Below, piece by piece: positions 53,865 through 64,000 of a DNA stretch of 64,000 nucleotides. The notes under the pieces were generated by a model. The model was given only the letters and a program-made list of their open reading frames with translations. It ran no database searches and was not told where the DNA came from. A program made the position numbers and the translations under genes. How positions within the stretch are numbered: position 1 is the stretch's first letter; each line of letters begins with the position of its first letter. Source of the stretch: Campylorhamphus procurvoides (lineage: Eukaryota > Chordata > Aves > Passeriformes > Dendrocolaptidae); the NCBI GenBank assembly GCA_013396655.1, contig WBMV01008245.1, positions 81,927 to 145,926 of the forward strand. The letters run 5' to 3'.

Positions 53865-54200
53865 GGAACAAGCCAAGGAAGAGCCTCAAGTTGTGCCAAG
53901 AGAGGGTTAGGTTGGATATCAGGAAAAATTTCCTCGTGGAAGGGCTGTCCATGTGGATGTGGCACTTGGGGACGTGGGTTAGTGGTGGCTGTCCCATGTC
54001 CCCAAGTGCCACAATCATATGGCTTTTAAATCCCTCCAGGGATGGGGATTCCACCCCTGCCCTGGGCAACCTGTGCCAGGGCTGGGCAACCTTTTTGGAG
54101 GAGAAATGTTCCTGTTCCAGCCTGTCATGGTTCTTCTAGCCCTGGCTCCCCCTGTCCTCGGGCTCTGCAGCCCAGCCTGGCTGCCCAGGGATGCAGGGAT
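53865..54200. mobile_element. Two CR1 fragments joined head to head (inverted)
   Basis: Bases 53880-53995 read as a plus-strand CR1 (GGTTGGATATCAGGAAAAATTTCC, GTGGATGTGGCACTTGGGGAC). From 53998 the sequence reads as a minus-strand CR1 (GTCCCCAAGTGCCAC, GGCTTTTAAATCCCTCCAGGGATGG, ATTCCACCCCTGCCCTGGGCAAC). A perfect 15-bp inverted repeat (53959-53973 with 53998-54012) sits at the junction with a 24-base loop. Confidence 0.82.
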
Positions 54201-54209
54201 CGATCTGCA

Positions 54210-55290
54210 TGTCCCATCCATCATCCCCCTGCTCATCCATCACTGAGGTGTCAGGCTAAGGATGGGAATGGGTGGCACTGGAGGAGATGGGATGTAGATT
54301 CAAAGTCCTGGCTGCTGGAATTGCTGGTTTCCTTCTCAGCCCCCAGTGCAGTCTGAGGGGGTGCGTGAGTGGCCACGTGGCCCATGCTGGGCTCTGGGGT
54401 AGTGAGGGCCCATGGGACATGGATTTGCCCAATCCCAAGGTGTTTTTCCCATCAAGAAGACACAGCAACACCAGGGGGCTGGGATGTGCCCAGACACTTG
54501 CTCATTTTTTGCCTTGTGGAAAAGGCAGTTTGGGGCCAAACCAGCAGCTGTCCCTGGAGTCTGGTGTTCTACTGGGGTGTGGGCTCAGGACTGTGACCCT
54601 TCTGATGGATATCTGATGTCCTGGCAGAGTCCAGCCCTTGGCTCCAGGGAGGACTCTCCTGCCTGGGGTGGGGACAGGGACATCCCAAAAGGGGTCTGCC
54701 TGGGGGCTGCCTCATGGGAAGGGTATTGAGGTCTTTACAACTTCTCCAAAGGAGATTTAGGTCCAAAGGGTGTGTTTCTCTTCCCTCCCTAACTCTTCCC
54801 ACCCAGATATCTGGCTCTGAGCAGGAGCTGGGCAGCCTGAAGCCCAGCAAAGCAACCTGCTGGTGGGACTGGTATGGATGGGGCTGTGCTGGAGTTGCCT
54901 TCCCCTGGGCTGGGGACAGCTTTTCATGGAATTGTGCAAGTTTCCTCTTTTGGATCCTTGTCCTCCCCCAAATCCGGCTGGATTTGGCCAGTGGGATCAG
55001 CCTGGCTGGGGGAAGATGGGCAGACAGACCGTGGGATTGCTTAAGCCACATTTCCTTAGGAAACCAGGCTAAAAATAAGCAAAATCCAGTTCTTTCCCAC
55101 AAGCAGCTCCGGTTGCCAGTGCTTTTCCAGTGAAGAAATGTTTTGCTAGAGAATTCCCAGTTGTTCCTGCTGGATAGAGGGAGGGAGCAAGACCCCAGTG
55201 GATGGATGGAACCCTCTATCTCCATCACCTTGGGATCACCCAGTGCTGGTGACAGGGAGCTGGGAGCTGCCCATGCAGGAAGCTGGAGAC
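54210..55290. other. No gene identified
   Basis: Mixed sequence. A minus-strand frame of 244 codons (54569-55303) has no recognised domain or repeat and overlaps plus-strand frames of similar quality, so it is not supported as a gene. Confidence 0.45.
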
Positions 55291-55297
55291 ACATCTG

Positions 55298-55445
55298 TAT
55301 CATGGAATCCCAGACTGGTTTGGCTTGGAAAGGACCTTAAAGACCCTCTAGTGCAACCCCTTGCCATGGGCAGGGACACTTCCACTAGCCCAGGTTGCTC
55401 CAAACCCTGTCCAACACAGCCTGGGACATTTCTGAGCCTTCCCAA
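55298..55445 (-). mobile_element. CR1 3' end
   Basis: CATGGAATCCCAGACTGG, TTGGCTTGGAAAGGACCTTAAAG, GCCATGGGCAGGGACACTTCC and CCAGGTTGCTCCAAACCCTG are the complement of a CR1 end. Confidence 0.92.
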
Positions 55446-55449
55446 CATC

Positions 55450-57930
55450 TCCACAGTCCCTCTCTGAAAGGCTGGAGAAAGAGCTTTCACATTTTTTTGC
55501 AGCAAAGTGTGTAATCCACCCCCGTTTCCCTCCTTGGTGGGGGATTTCCTTTGCCTGGGGACCAGCTGAGCCTCAGTGAGAGGGGAGGAGGCCGAGCTGC
55601 TGCCCCACTGGGCTCCCAGCAGCATTCCCAGCATCCCAGAGCCTCGTTGTCTGACCTTGCCTGGGTTTCTGAGGCTTCTCCCTTATCTGTGGAGGAAACA
55701 GCTCTGAGGTCCCATGTGATGGGCAGAAAAGCCCTGCACACACATGGAGGTGGCTGGGCAGGTTGGTGGGGAGAAAAGTCACTTGGCAGCCACTCTGTGG
55801 TTTTGGGGCTCCTCTCTCCCTTCCCTTCACCCACCTCCTGCTGGGGCTCCATCAGATGCCACGGGATGGGATGGCCCAGGGCAGCTTGGGCTGTGTAAGG
55901 AGTGCTGGATCCCATCCCTTCCACGCACCAGGGCAAAGCCCCTCAACAGGAAACGAGGCTTTTGCTGATAGTGAAAAAAAAAAGAGCTAAATTTGTTTCT
56001 CATCTTTCCCCCAGGCTGGATTACAAATTTGACACAGATGGGGAATCTTTGTTGTTTCTGTGGAAAACTGGATGTATTTTTCACCCCAACAAGAGCAGCA
56101 TGACGGCAGCTGACCCGAGACAAACACCAAACAACCCCCTTCCTGGGCTTTTTCTGGTGCTGGAGGGACAGATGAGCTGCTCCAGCACGGAGCTGCCTGA
56201 GCCCAGAACAGAGTGGGGTGTTTGTGGAGGGCCAGAACCTGCTCCAGGGGGGCACAACAGCCAGGGGGGGAGATGTGGCCAGGACAAGGGGGTTTTAGGC
56301 TGAACTCTTCCCAAAACTGAGGAGGAGGCTCTGACCTGTGGCACTGGGATGCAGGGCTTGGCTGATGGATCTGTTGTGACCTCCACACCAGGGAGCAGGG
56401 ACAAGGGGATCGTTTTGGGACACCCTCAGGGCTTTGCTCTCCTACCAAAGGGTGAAACCTCCCTCCTTTGAGATGGCTCCTTTGCCCTGCTCAGGGAAGG
56501 TGGTGGTGAGGAGGGCTGGGCAGCCCTGGCTCCATCCCTCACCCTTGCAGGGGTAACCATCACCTCCAGATGGATTAACCTGGAGGCAACCTGGGGCTCT
56601 GCAGAGCTGTTGCTGGTTCCAGCCCATCAGGTTCCTGCCAAGGCCAGACAGCAGCAGCCCTGCCATCACCTGCCCGAGCTGTCAAAGGCATTACTGGGGA
56701 ACTGGGAATGCCTGGATCCCTCCTGGCTGGGGACCAGGGCTCTGCCATCGCGCCGTTGCTGCCTCAGCACATTTCTGCCCCTCCTGCCCGTGTGCAGCTG
56801 TAGATTTGTAGCCCCCCATCCTTCCTTCTGTCCTCCCCCTGCCCCCTGTTCTGCCTCCTGTCCCTCCCTGTCCCTGCCCCACACCTGCAGTGCTCCCAGG
56901 TTGGCTCCTGTGTGACATCTGTGCCCTGTCCCAGCCCACCAAGGGTCCCCGTGCCCAGCCAAGAGCTGGGGCTGCAGATGCTGCTGCTGCTCTGCCAACC
57001 ACTGAACCCTGCCCAGGCACCCGCGGGGGTTTGTCTAAACTCAGGTAATTGCACCAATATGGTGCTCCTCCTCCCCTGGGCCAAACCCCGCAGCTCTGGC
57101 ATGGCTTTGGGCTGATTCCTGAAGCTGCTGCTCGCTCAGGCAGAGCTGGGCTGGTCCAGCACCCTGTGGAGAGGGCAGGAGGGGCACTGCTGGCTCTGTC
57201 CCCACTCCTGTCCCCTCCAGGGCACCTCCTGCTCACACACTGCTGCTGGTGGTGGGTGCCCAGCCCTGGAGGGGTTTGGTGCCCCCAAACACCCAAACAG
57301 GGGATGCTCCCGGCAGGATGGGGTGAAGGGAGGAGGAGCCAGGGATGAGTGAGGCACCAGCTCAGTTCTTCTCCTTCGGAGGGCTGGGGGGGTGAGGGGG
57401 ATCCCCTTCATGGAGGGATTAAGGTGCAGAGTCACCGGTGACCTCAGTGAGCTTTACGGTCCCAAATTCCTTTGTGGATCTGCCCAAGAGAGATTAAGGC
57501 TGTCCCTGGAAACGGTGCTGATGGATCCCCATTACTGACCTCAGCCCTGGCTCCAGCTCCTGAGCAAGGACAGATTTATGTCTTCTTAGGTAGCAATGAC
57601 ACAGTTCTGGATGCATTTCAGAACAACTCGGGGCTGGTTGGAAGCTGAAGCTTCAAGCAGGACTCGGTGCTTGTCAGCAGGGAGAGGCAGACTGGGAAAG
57701 CATCCTGGCAGGAGCCTCCAGGAGATGCAGGCAGTGGAACACCCCTGGCTCAGCACGTGGTGAGGGCAGAGATGTTGCTCTGCTGGCAGGGGATGGGCTC
57801 TTTGAGGCATCTTTGATTTCTAACTCCTCAGGTCCAACCACGATTAATTGTTTCCAACATCCATCTGAACCTTGGTGATGCCAGAAGGACCTGGTGGCCC
57901 TGGCACGTGGCTTTGGATTCCAGCTCTGAC
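55450..57930. other. No gene identified
   Basis: Mixed, moderately GC-rich sequence with no named repeats and no recognised protein in any frame. Confidence 0.45.
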
Positions 57931-57937
57931 CCGGGAA

Positions 57938-58056
57938 CCAGCAAGTTCAAAGCACCCACTTTGGCCCATTTAAAAGAGGAGAAACTCTATAAATTNTCCC
58001 AGCAAGTTCAAAGTACCCACTTTTGCCCATTTAAAAGAGGACAAACTGTATAAATT
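57938..58056. repeat. 58-bp direct duplication flanking a single N (probable assembly join)
   Basis: The segment 57938-57995 (CCAGCAAGTTCAAAGC...CTATAAATT) and 57999-58056 are the same 58 bases with about four substitutions, separated only by N at 57996 and two bases. This may be one locus represented twice, for example two haplotypes joined end to end, rather than a real duplication. Confidence 0.85.
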
Positions 58057-58310
58057 ACTTAGAATGAGTTATGTGTAGGGGGATCTTTTCTATGCCCTGA
58101 AAGCTCTTGGGGGGTCCCTTCACGCCCTCACCTGGAGGGATGGCTGTGCAGGAGGAGGGTGAGGAGTAGGATGAAGGGCTCTGCAGAGCACACACCGGAG
58201 GGGACAGCCAGCCCTGCCCATGGTGGCCTTGGAATGGCCATCTGGAGAGCCCGGCAGCCCCTTCCCCATCACATCCCCCTGCGAGGGTCCGGCCGGGCTG
58301 GGCCAGCCCC

Positions 58311-58480
58311 ATACTGAGATATGATAAACACAACTACCCTGAAATTATTCATGGCTCTGGGGACTTGTCTCGATGCCTCGTCAGCATCTGTGAATCACAT
58401 GAAAGCAGCTGCCAGGCCCCGGCCAGCGGGAAGGTCTCGCTCTGGCAGACATGTGTGGATTCCTCCTTTCTTCCTCCCTC
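58311..58480. promoter_or_regulatory. Candidate conserved non-coding element
   Basis: Repeat-free sequence with GAGATATGATAAACACAAC (GATA and forkhead-like), TGAAATTATTCATGG and CATCTGTGAATCACATG. It lies between GC-rich flanks. Role inferred from motif content only. Confidence 0.3.
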
Positions 58481-58506
58481 GCCCCCGCTGCTCCTGCACC
58501 TGTGGT

Positions 58507-58553
58507 GGGGTTGGGATTGGGATTGGGATTGGGATTGGGATTGGGACTGGGGT
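58507..58553. repeat. (GGGATT)n hexanucleotide repeat, G-quadruplex candidate
   Basis: Eight G-runs of three or four, separated by TT, ATT or ACT, lie on the plus strand in under 50 bases. The unit differs from the vertebrate telomere repeat TTAGGG. Confidence 0.93.
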
Positions 58554-58824
58554 GTCCATCGTGGGGTCCTGCAGTGCCTCCCTGGGCTGGCAGGGTGGGC
58601 ACGGCTGATGGGGTGCCCCTCGCCTGCACCCCGGCATCGGGGCGAGGAGGGGACCCAGGGACCCATCACCAGGGAGGGTGATGGGGGTCCTGCCACCTGC
58701 ACTGTGCCCTCATTAATTAGGCTGAGCTAATTAACCGAGAGCTTGTGGCTCGGGCCAGCGCTGCTCGTGGGCTGGGATTCCCTGCAGCCACTGTCCCCCC
58801 GGACGTGGCAGGGAGGGGATGGAT

Positions 58825-59090
58825 GCACTTGGAATAGTAGTGACAGGACAAGGACAAGGGGGAATGGCTTCCCACTGCCAGAGGGCACGGTTAGGTGGGC
58901 TATTGGGAAGGAATTCCTCCCTGGGAGGGTGGGCAGGCCCTGGCACAGGGTGCCCAGAGAAGCTGTGGCTGCCCCTGGGTCCCTGGAAGTGTCCAAGGCC
59001 ACGTTGGATGGGGATAGTGGAAGGTGTCCNTAATGGAAGGTGTCCCTGCCCGTGGCAGGGGGTGGGACTTGGGTGAGTTTAAAAGTCCCT
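58825..59090 (+). mobile_element. CR1 3' end interrupted by an assembly N
   Basis: GGAATGGCTTCCCACTGCCAG, GGCTATTGGGAAGGAATTCC, GGGTGGGCAGGCCCTGGC and CCTGGAAGTGTCCAAGG are CR1. At 59030 an N is flanked on both sides by GGAAGGTGTCC, after which the CR1 tail resumes and ends at AGTCCC. The expected TTGGAGCAACCTGGGC block is missing at the join. Confidence 0.88.
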
Positions 59091-59099
59091 TTCTTTTCT

Positions 59100-60610
59100 T
59101 TTTGCTCAATCAAGCATCAGGAAGTGGAAGAATTTCCATTTCTGCTGCCCATGTAACTTTAAACCTTGGAAAAAAAGTGATTTTTGTGACCTTTTCATAC
59201 CCTTCCTGTGCTCTGCTTCATTTAGGTGGGAAACGGGGACCAACCAGGCCATTGCTGCAAGGGAATAATTTAGTGAAAATCAACATGTGTAGTTTTTGTT
59301 TGTAATTGAAAACAAAGACTTTAGACGTACTGAAGTGGTCTCAGGGAATTTATTTTTTCTATTTTTATTTAACAGCCAAAATTTTGCATCTGAACAGCTT
59401 GCTTGGAGCATTCAGACCGGCGACAACTGGGCCATAAAAAAATAGCTGGAATTGTCCAAGTGTGTGTTCATCGTGTCACACCCATCAGATCGGGGTGTGC
59501 ATTGGGACAGTCAGGGTCGGTGGGATCCCCTCCCCTCCCCTGCACAGCCCCTAAAAGCAATTTTTCCTTATTTATTGGATCCTTATCCAAGGATCCCGGT
59601 TACCAGGGGGATAAAACCTGCCCGCAGCGTGTGGGTGCTGCAGGAGAGGGTAATTTGTGTTGCCCCGTGCTCAGACAGCAGGTCAGGTCAGAAAGCACAG
59701 GATGCCTGCGGAGGGCAGGGCGAATTTAAAGGCTGGTGCTGCTGAAAGGTGCAATAATCCGCCGGATTACTTTCCGGGGGAGCCGCAGGAAAATTTACTG
59801 CCTTGGAAAGGGATTAGCGCAGCGCCGCTGCCAGCGGATTTTCTTCCCTTTCTTTTCCTAAGAGGAAGGAAGCTTTTCATTGAATTCCCGCTGCTCGCCC
59901 CCGCCAGCGCTTCTCCCCCCCAACCACCGCGGTTCCCACAGCTTGGAAAGGGAGAAAATAATCGGGACGATGCCAGTTTTTATCCTAATTCTGATTTTAT
60001 CCTATTCTAATTTATCCTAATTCTAATTTTTATCCCTAATTCTGCTGGTGGGAGGTTACAGGTGAGCAGCGCCTTCCCTGCTCGGAGCTTGGAGGGGTTG
60101 AGCTGTGGAGGGGTCGGGTTTGCCCCTGAGGGACAAACAGGAGGAATAAAGAGGAGGAAGAAGAGGGTCCAGGAGCATTTCTCCAAACCCCAGCTGCAGG
60201 ACCAGCTTTGGCGTGGATGCCACGGGAGCCAAGAGAGCCCCAATAGCTGAGCATCCCTTCCTGGGGTGGGGACCAATTCGAGTGCCTGCATCCCCATCCC
60301 GAGCAGAGAACGGAGCTGGAGCATCTTCCCAGGCTGGAACTCGGGGCCACTTCTGCCCGGAGTTCACAAGTCCTTTAATAGTTCCACCCCCCGGGGCCGG
60401 GGCTTGGCAGGGGGGGCTGGTTTTGTTTGATTTCCTTCCCCTGGAAGGCAGGAGGGCGGGGGCCGGGGCAGCAACCCCCTTTAATTGTGTGCAATGAAGG
60501 CTGACAGTGCCGAGGCGCAGCCTTTAAAAGGGGTACTGAACCTTTAATTCCTGAATAAATCATCTCCAGTCTGTTGCTCCTTCATCTGCAAGCTGTTTGA
60601 GCGCGGCTAC
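59100..60610. other. Mixed sequence with a candidate homeodomain-site cluster, no gene identified
   Basis: No exon is supported. An inverted TAATCC pair and a third site lie at 59755-59816 (see finding). A short TCCTAATTCT repeat occurs at about 59982-60042. The stretch 60490-60610 is repeat-free and AT-rich. Confidence 0.42.
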
Positions 60611-61545
60611 ACAGGCACTGCTGGGCAGGGTCATTTGGAGATCAGAGCCCTCGATTGACCCGGGTCACAGGCAAGACACCTGCCACAGGCTGTCCCCTCG
60701 CCCCCGGGACGGGAATCAAAGGGACACTGGGGAGCCAGCCAGGAGAAGAGGGTTTCTAATTGCTGCCACACAGCCGTGCTTCATTCCGGAGGGATGGGGA
60801 GGCTGTGTGTGCCCACAGCATCACACCCACCTCAGGGTACACCAGCCCAGCATCCCAGCACGGCTGGGGATGTGCCAGCCCAGTCCTGAAGGGTTTATGA
60901 AGCTTCAGTGTCCCACCGGGCAGCCCCAATTTCTGAACGGTTTTTGGGCATTCAGGGAGCTGTTCTGTCTCCCACCTGTTTTAACCCAAGCAGTGGGTTC
61001 AGCTGCTTTTTCACTACTGGTTCTTCAAAATCCATGTGTGTTTGTTGCAAGGGAAAGATTCCTCAACTCAGGGCTGGGTTTGCTTCAGGTCCCCCTTCAG
61101 CCACTGAGGCAGCACCATCCTGCTGTTGTGCCATCTCTGGGTGAGCTCCAGAGGTAGGAATGTCCCCTTGGACTGGGGGGTGTCCAGCTGTAGGAGATGA
61201 CTCCATCAGTGAGCAGAGTGCTCTTTTTGGACTCCTTCACTGAGCAGCAGTCCCAGGGTGGCCATGGCTTTGTGCCACAGCCCAGGGACACCCCTTCTGG
61301 CACAAGCACTCCCCAGTGGGGAGTTCAGCTGCTTGCATTTTTGGGGTGACCCCAAAAATGGAGAAGGGTGAGGAGGGAGTTCCCCAGAACCCCATGGATG
61401 TAGAGCTCTTCTCCAGCTCTGTGTCCTTATGAAGGCTGATTCCTGCTCTCCATCATCCCAGGCCTGGATGTGCATTCACCAGAGTCTTTTGGCTGTAACA
61501 TCCATGCTGGAATAAACATGCAAGGAAAAAACTTTCAGGGGCTGG
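60611..61545. other. No gene identified
   Basis: A plus-strand frame of 186 codons (60597-61157) has no recognised domain. No named repeats. Confidence 0.4.
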
Positions 61546-61549
61546 AGCT

Positions 61550-61757
61550 GCCCAGAATTGCAGCCTCTGGCCATACACGTGGGCAGGATGGGGATGGAAA
61601 TGCCCAGAATTGCAGCCTCTGGCCATACACGTGGGCAGGATGGGGATGGAAATGCCCAGAATTGCAGCCTCTGGCCATACACGTGGGCAGGATGGGGATG
61701 GAAATGCCCAGAATTGCAGCCTCTGGCCATACACGTGGGCAGGATGGGGATGGAAAT
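61550..61757. repeat. 52-bp tandem repeat, four copies identical as read
   Basis: The unit beginning GCCCAGAATTGCAGCCTCTG and ending GGGATGGAAAT starts at 61550, 61602, 61654 and 61706. I find no difference among the four copies. Each contains CACGTG (E-box). All three frames of each strand stay open because 52 is not a multiple of 3 and the unit lacks stops, which explains the long frames here. Confidence 0.96.
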
Positions 61758-62404
61758 GCCGGGTGGACAAGGGGAGAGGGTTGGGGGGTGTGTGGGGTTG
61801 GGGAGGACACAGCCTTTTTTGTCCTTTCCTGCCAGGGAACTTGGGGTACACAGAGGTCTGGGGGACTTTGTAGATGGGAAAAGCAGACCTGGTTTCCCTG
61901 ATGGCCTCAGCTCTTGTGGGGGTTAACAACTGGGTGCTGGTGACTGGTGAAAGCAGCCACTCCATTAGAAATGCAAATGTTGGCTCCAGCTTCTCCCCTT
62001 TCATTTCGCTCCACATCTCGCAGATCCTGTCAACCACAGAACTCCCCATCTCCTGGCCTTCCCCAGAGCCCCCCAACACCCCACTGCTGCTCCCCTCTGC
62101 TTCTGCAGCCCCTGCAGAAACCCCTCGGGAAGGGTTTGTGGGGGCTCACACCCTGCGGGAAGCAACCCTGGCTGCCACCAATACCCAGTGCATCGCGTTT
62201 CCCTCCTCCTCTGAGCCTCTGTACCCACCTGAATCCCAGCCCAGGGTCCCAGCCCCCCATAGTCCGGTGGTGGGAGAGCTCTGGGCTTCTCTGTGTTGGT
62301 TGGAGACCCCCCCAGTCGTGGTCTTGGGCCATGGTTTAATGGGGCAAGGGGCTTCTGGGGGGCAGGAGGAGGCTCTGGGGGCTGCCATGCAGGACCCGGC
62401 AAAC

Positions 62405-62690
62405 CTCCTCGATGTTTCATGTACCAAACCGTAATTAGGAGCAAAGGGCAGGGGGGTGCAAAGGAGCATTAATAAATTATCTTCCTTGTTGTTAATTGAC
62501 GTGTCTCAGTCAGCCCGTGGTGGAGCCCAGGGCTTGGCTCCCTGTCCAGGCGCATCACAGCCTTGTTACTGCCACCATTAGCATATTCAGGTCTCCCTGC
62601 TTAAAGCCAATTAGCTCCCGGCCAGGCCTGATTGGGAGCCGTGGCCTCATTTGCACATTTTTGAATTGGTGAAAGAATCAAAAATAAGGG
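62405..62690. promoter_or_regulatory. Candidate conserved non-coding element
   Basis: Repeat-free stretch with CCGTAATTAGGAGC, GGAGCATTAATAAATTATC, TTGTTAATTGACGTG, CATTAGCATATTCAGG, AAGCCAATTAGC and CATTTGCACATTTTTG. TAAT cores and an AGCCAAT box recur as in the 37.1-kb element. It ends at G-rich repeats near 62690. Confidence 0.38.
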
Positions 62691-62856
62691 GGGCGGGTGG
62701 GGGAGGGGGAATGCGGGGGGGGCTCGGCGGGCTGGGGGGCACTGGCAGGACCCGCTGCCTCCTCCGAGGGGGCAGCGGGGAAGGAGAGGGGGAACATCAC
62801 AGTAATGAGGAGGAAAAGGGAACAGGGGCTAATTTGCTCCCGGGCGGCTTGGGGAG

Positions 62857-62948
62857 TTCATCCTTCCGAGCTCAGCCTTCCCAGTTCCCCCTTCCGAGCT
62901 CAGCCTTCCCTCCCAGTTCACCCTTCCAAGCTCAGCCATCCCAGTTTA
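62857..62948. repeat. Degenerate 31-35-bp repeat, 3 copies
   Basis: CTTCC(G/A)AGCTCAGCC(T/A)TCCCAGTT recurs three times with short insertions of CCCTTC or CCTCC. Confidence 0.8.
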
Positions 62949-63044
62949 GCCACCCATGCCCTGCAGAGGTTCAAGGGATGCCCTGGTCCTTCCTCCTGGA
63001 CGAGAAGGTCATGGAGTGGCCTGGCATGGGGACAAGCACAGCAG

Positions 63045-63111
63045 CCCACACTTATCCCCACTGTTTTTGGGGGAATCACAGCTGCCCACACTTATCCCCA
63101 CTGTTTTTGGG
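63045..63111. repeat. 40-bp direct duplication
   Basis: CCCACACTTATCCCCACTGT plus TTTTGGG occurs at 63045 and again at 63085, with 13 bases between. Confidence 0.9.
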
Positions 63112-63239
63112 AACAGAGGGGTCTGGCACATCCCCCAGCAGCTGGGAGACCCTTGGCAGAGCCCGGAGCAGGGATCCAGGGCTGGATCTGTCCCTCCCGA
63201 CCTCCTGCCCCCCTCCCTGCCTTCTCACACCTCGCTTCC

Positions 63240-63480
63240 CAGCAAAGGTGCTGCTATTCGAGCTGCCTGGAAGGAAAAGGCCGCTATCTCCAAGTTTCCA
63301 TAACTGGTTCCAGTTTAGCTGCTGTGGGGCCACAAAGGCAGCCTTGTCCCTCCGGCTGAGATAAGCCTGGGGGCGATTCATATGCAGATCCGGGTGGTAC
63401 CGGGTGTCTGCTGGGAGAGGATAAATCTGTCCCGAGCCTTGGCCCTCTCTCCCTGTTCCAAACTGTTTTACATTTACACA
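63240..63480. promoter_or_regulatory. Candidate regulatory element near the right edge
   Basis: Repeat-free sequence with TTTCCATAACTGGTTCCAG, GCTGAGATAAGCC (GATA-type) and GCGATTCATATGCAGATCC (POU-like). No frame resembles a known protein. The remaining bases to 64000 show nothing I can name. Confidence 0.3.
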
Positions 63481-64000
63481 AAAACGATTCTGTCCCCCAC
63501 TGAGCCCCTGTCACCCTGCCCAGGAGGGAGGGGGTCCCCTGGAAGCGCGGGGTGTCCCTTGCTCGGGGGTTTTGTCCCCCTCGTCATCCCATGGCCTATC
63601 TTAGCGCCTTGAAAGAGGGACTTTCTTTAGCCTGCAGAAAGCTCTCAACCATGTCCCACCCGGAGAAATCCCCTCCTTTCACTCCTTTTGTCTGGCCTCT
63701 TTGCTCAATGCACATTTTTAAAAAATAATAATAGAGAAGGGCTTTTCCTCCCCTTTTTCTCTTTCTGGTGGTGACATAGAACCTGCCAGCCTTGACCCCA
63801 TGGCCTCCATCACCCTGAGCTGATGGTCCCCATCGCCCCTGGGGCTGAGCTGGGGTTTGGGGTGTCCCATGACACTCCCAGCACATCTTAGACCTGTATC
63901 CACGCTCAGATTCTGCCTGGCATTTCAGTGGGGATGAATTTTAGGCAGAGCCTGTCCTGCTCTCCTGGTTTGGGCTGAGATGGAGTTGATTTTCTCCGTG

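Noticed and set aside
54569..55303. A 244-codon minus-strand frame
   Set aside because: No recognised domain, and comparable frames lie on the opposite strand over the same bases.
58507..58553. Interstitial telomeric repeat
   Set aside because: The unit is GGGATT, not a rotation of TTAGGG.
61453..62079. A 208-codon minus-strand frame through the 52-bp array
   Set aside because: The repeat is open in every frame and the flanks show no known domain.

Overview
The window is a piece of a bird genome. The evidence is many 3'-end fragments of CR1 LINEs (the dominant avian retroposon), compact spliced vertebrate genes, GC-rich minisatellites and assembly gaps. The gene order NDUFB10, RPL3L, MSRB1 matches the block on human 16p13.3, which corresponds to a chicken microchromosome (chromosome 14, from general knowledge). 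The species cannot be fixed from the sequence alone.

All recognisable genes lie in the first 22 kb. At the left edge is the start of NDUFB10 on the minus strand, with a GC-rich promoter carrying YY1-type motifs. RPL3L, the muscle paralogue of ribosomal protein L3, diverges from it on the plus strand. Nine coding exons (1767-8832) rebuild residues 2-407 of a 407-residue protein in perfect phase; only the exon holding the initiator ATG could not be placed. A TEX2-like gene (11 coding exons, 855 residues; two membrane segments, a split PH-like domain and an SMP lipid-transfer domain) faces RPL3L tail to tail on the minus strand (14482-9785). MSRB1 follows on the plus strand. Its first exon is not visible and probably lies in the 277-base N gap at 18907-19183. 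The other three exons are intact and contain an in-frame TGA (19930-19932) where the family has its catalytic selenocysteine. A well-formed SECIS element lies 1.6 kb downstream at about 21557-21625, ahead of the poly(A) signals, so MSRB1 is a complete selenoprotein unit apart from exon 1.

From about 22.2 kb to the end (42 kb) I see no convincing protein-coding exon. This stretch holds CR1 fragments, micro- and minisatellites (notably a perfect 52-bp x 4 array at 61.55 kb and a 57-bp array at 49.3 kb), a second N gap (40495-40723), and islands of repeat-poor sequence rich in homeodomain, POU, PBX/MEIS, GATA and CCAAT-type motifs (29.5, 31.1, 37.1, 41-42, 44.3-46.4, 47.5, 59.7 and 62.4-63.4 kb). 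These islands look like conserved non-coding regulatory DNA of a developmental gene outside the window. That is inference, because conservation cannot be tested here.

The genes are not a pathway. NDUFB10 is a complex I subunit, RPL3L a ribosomal protein, the TEX2-like protein a predicted ER lipid-transfer protein and MSRB1 a methionine sulfoxide repair enzyme. Four single N characters (166, 49457, 57996, 59030) have duplicated sequence on their two sides and look like assembly joins.
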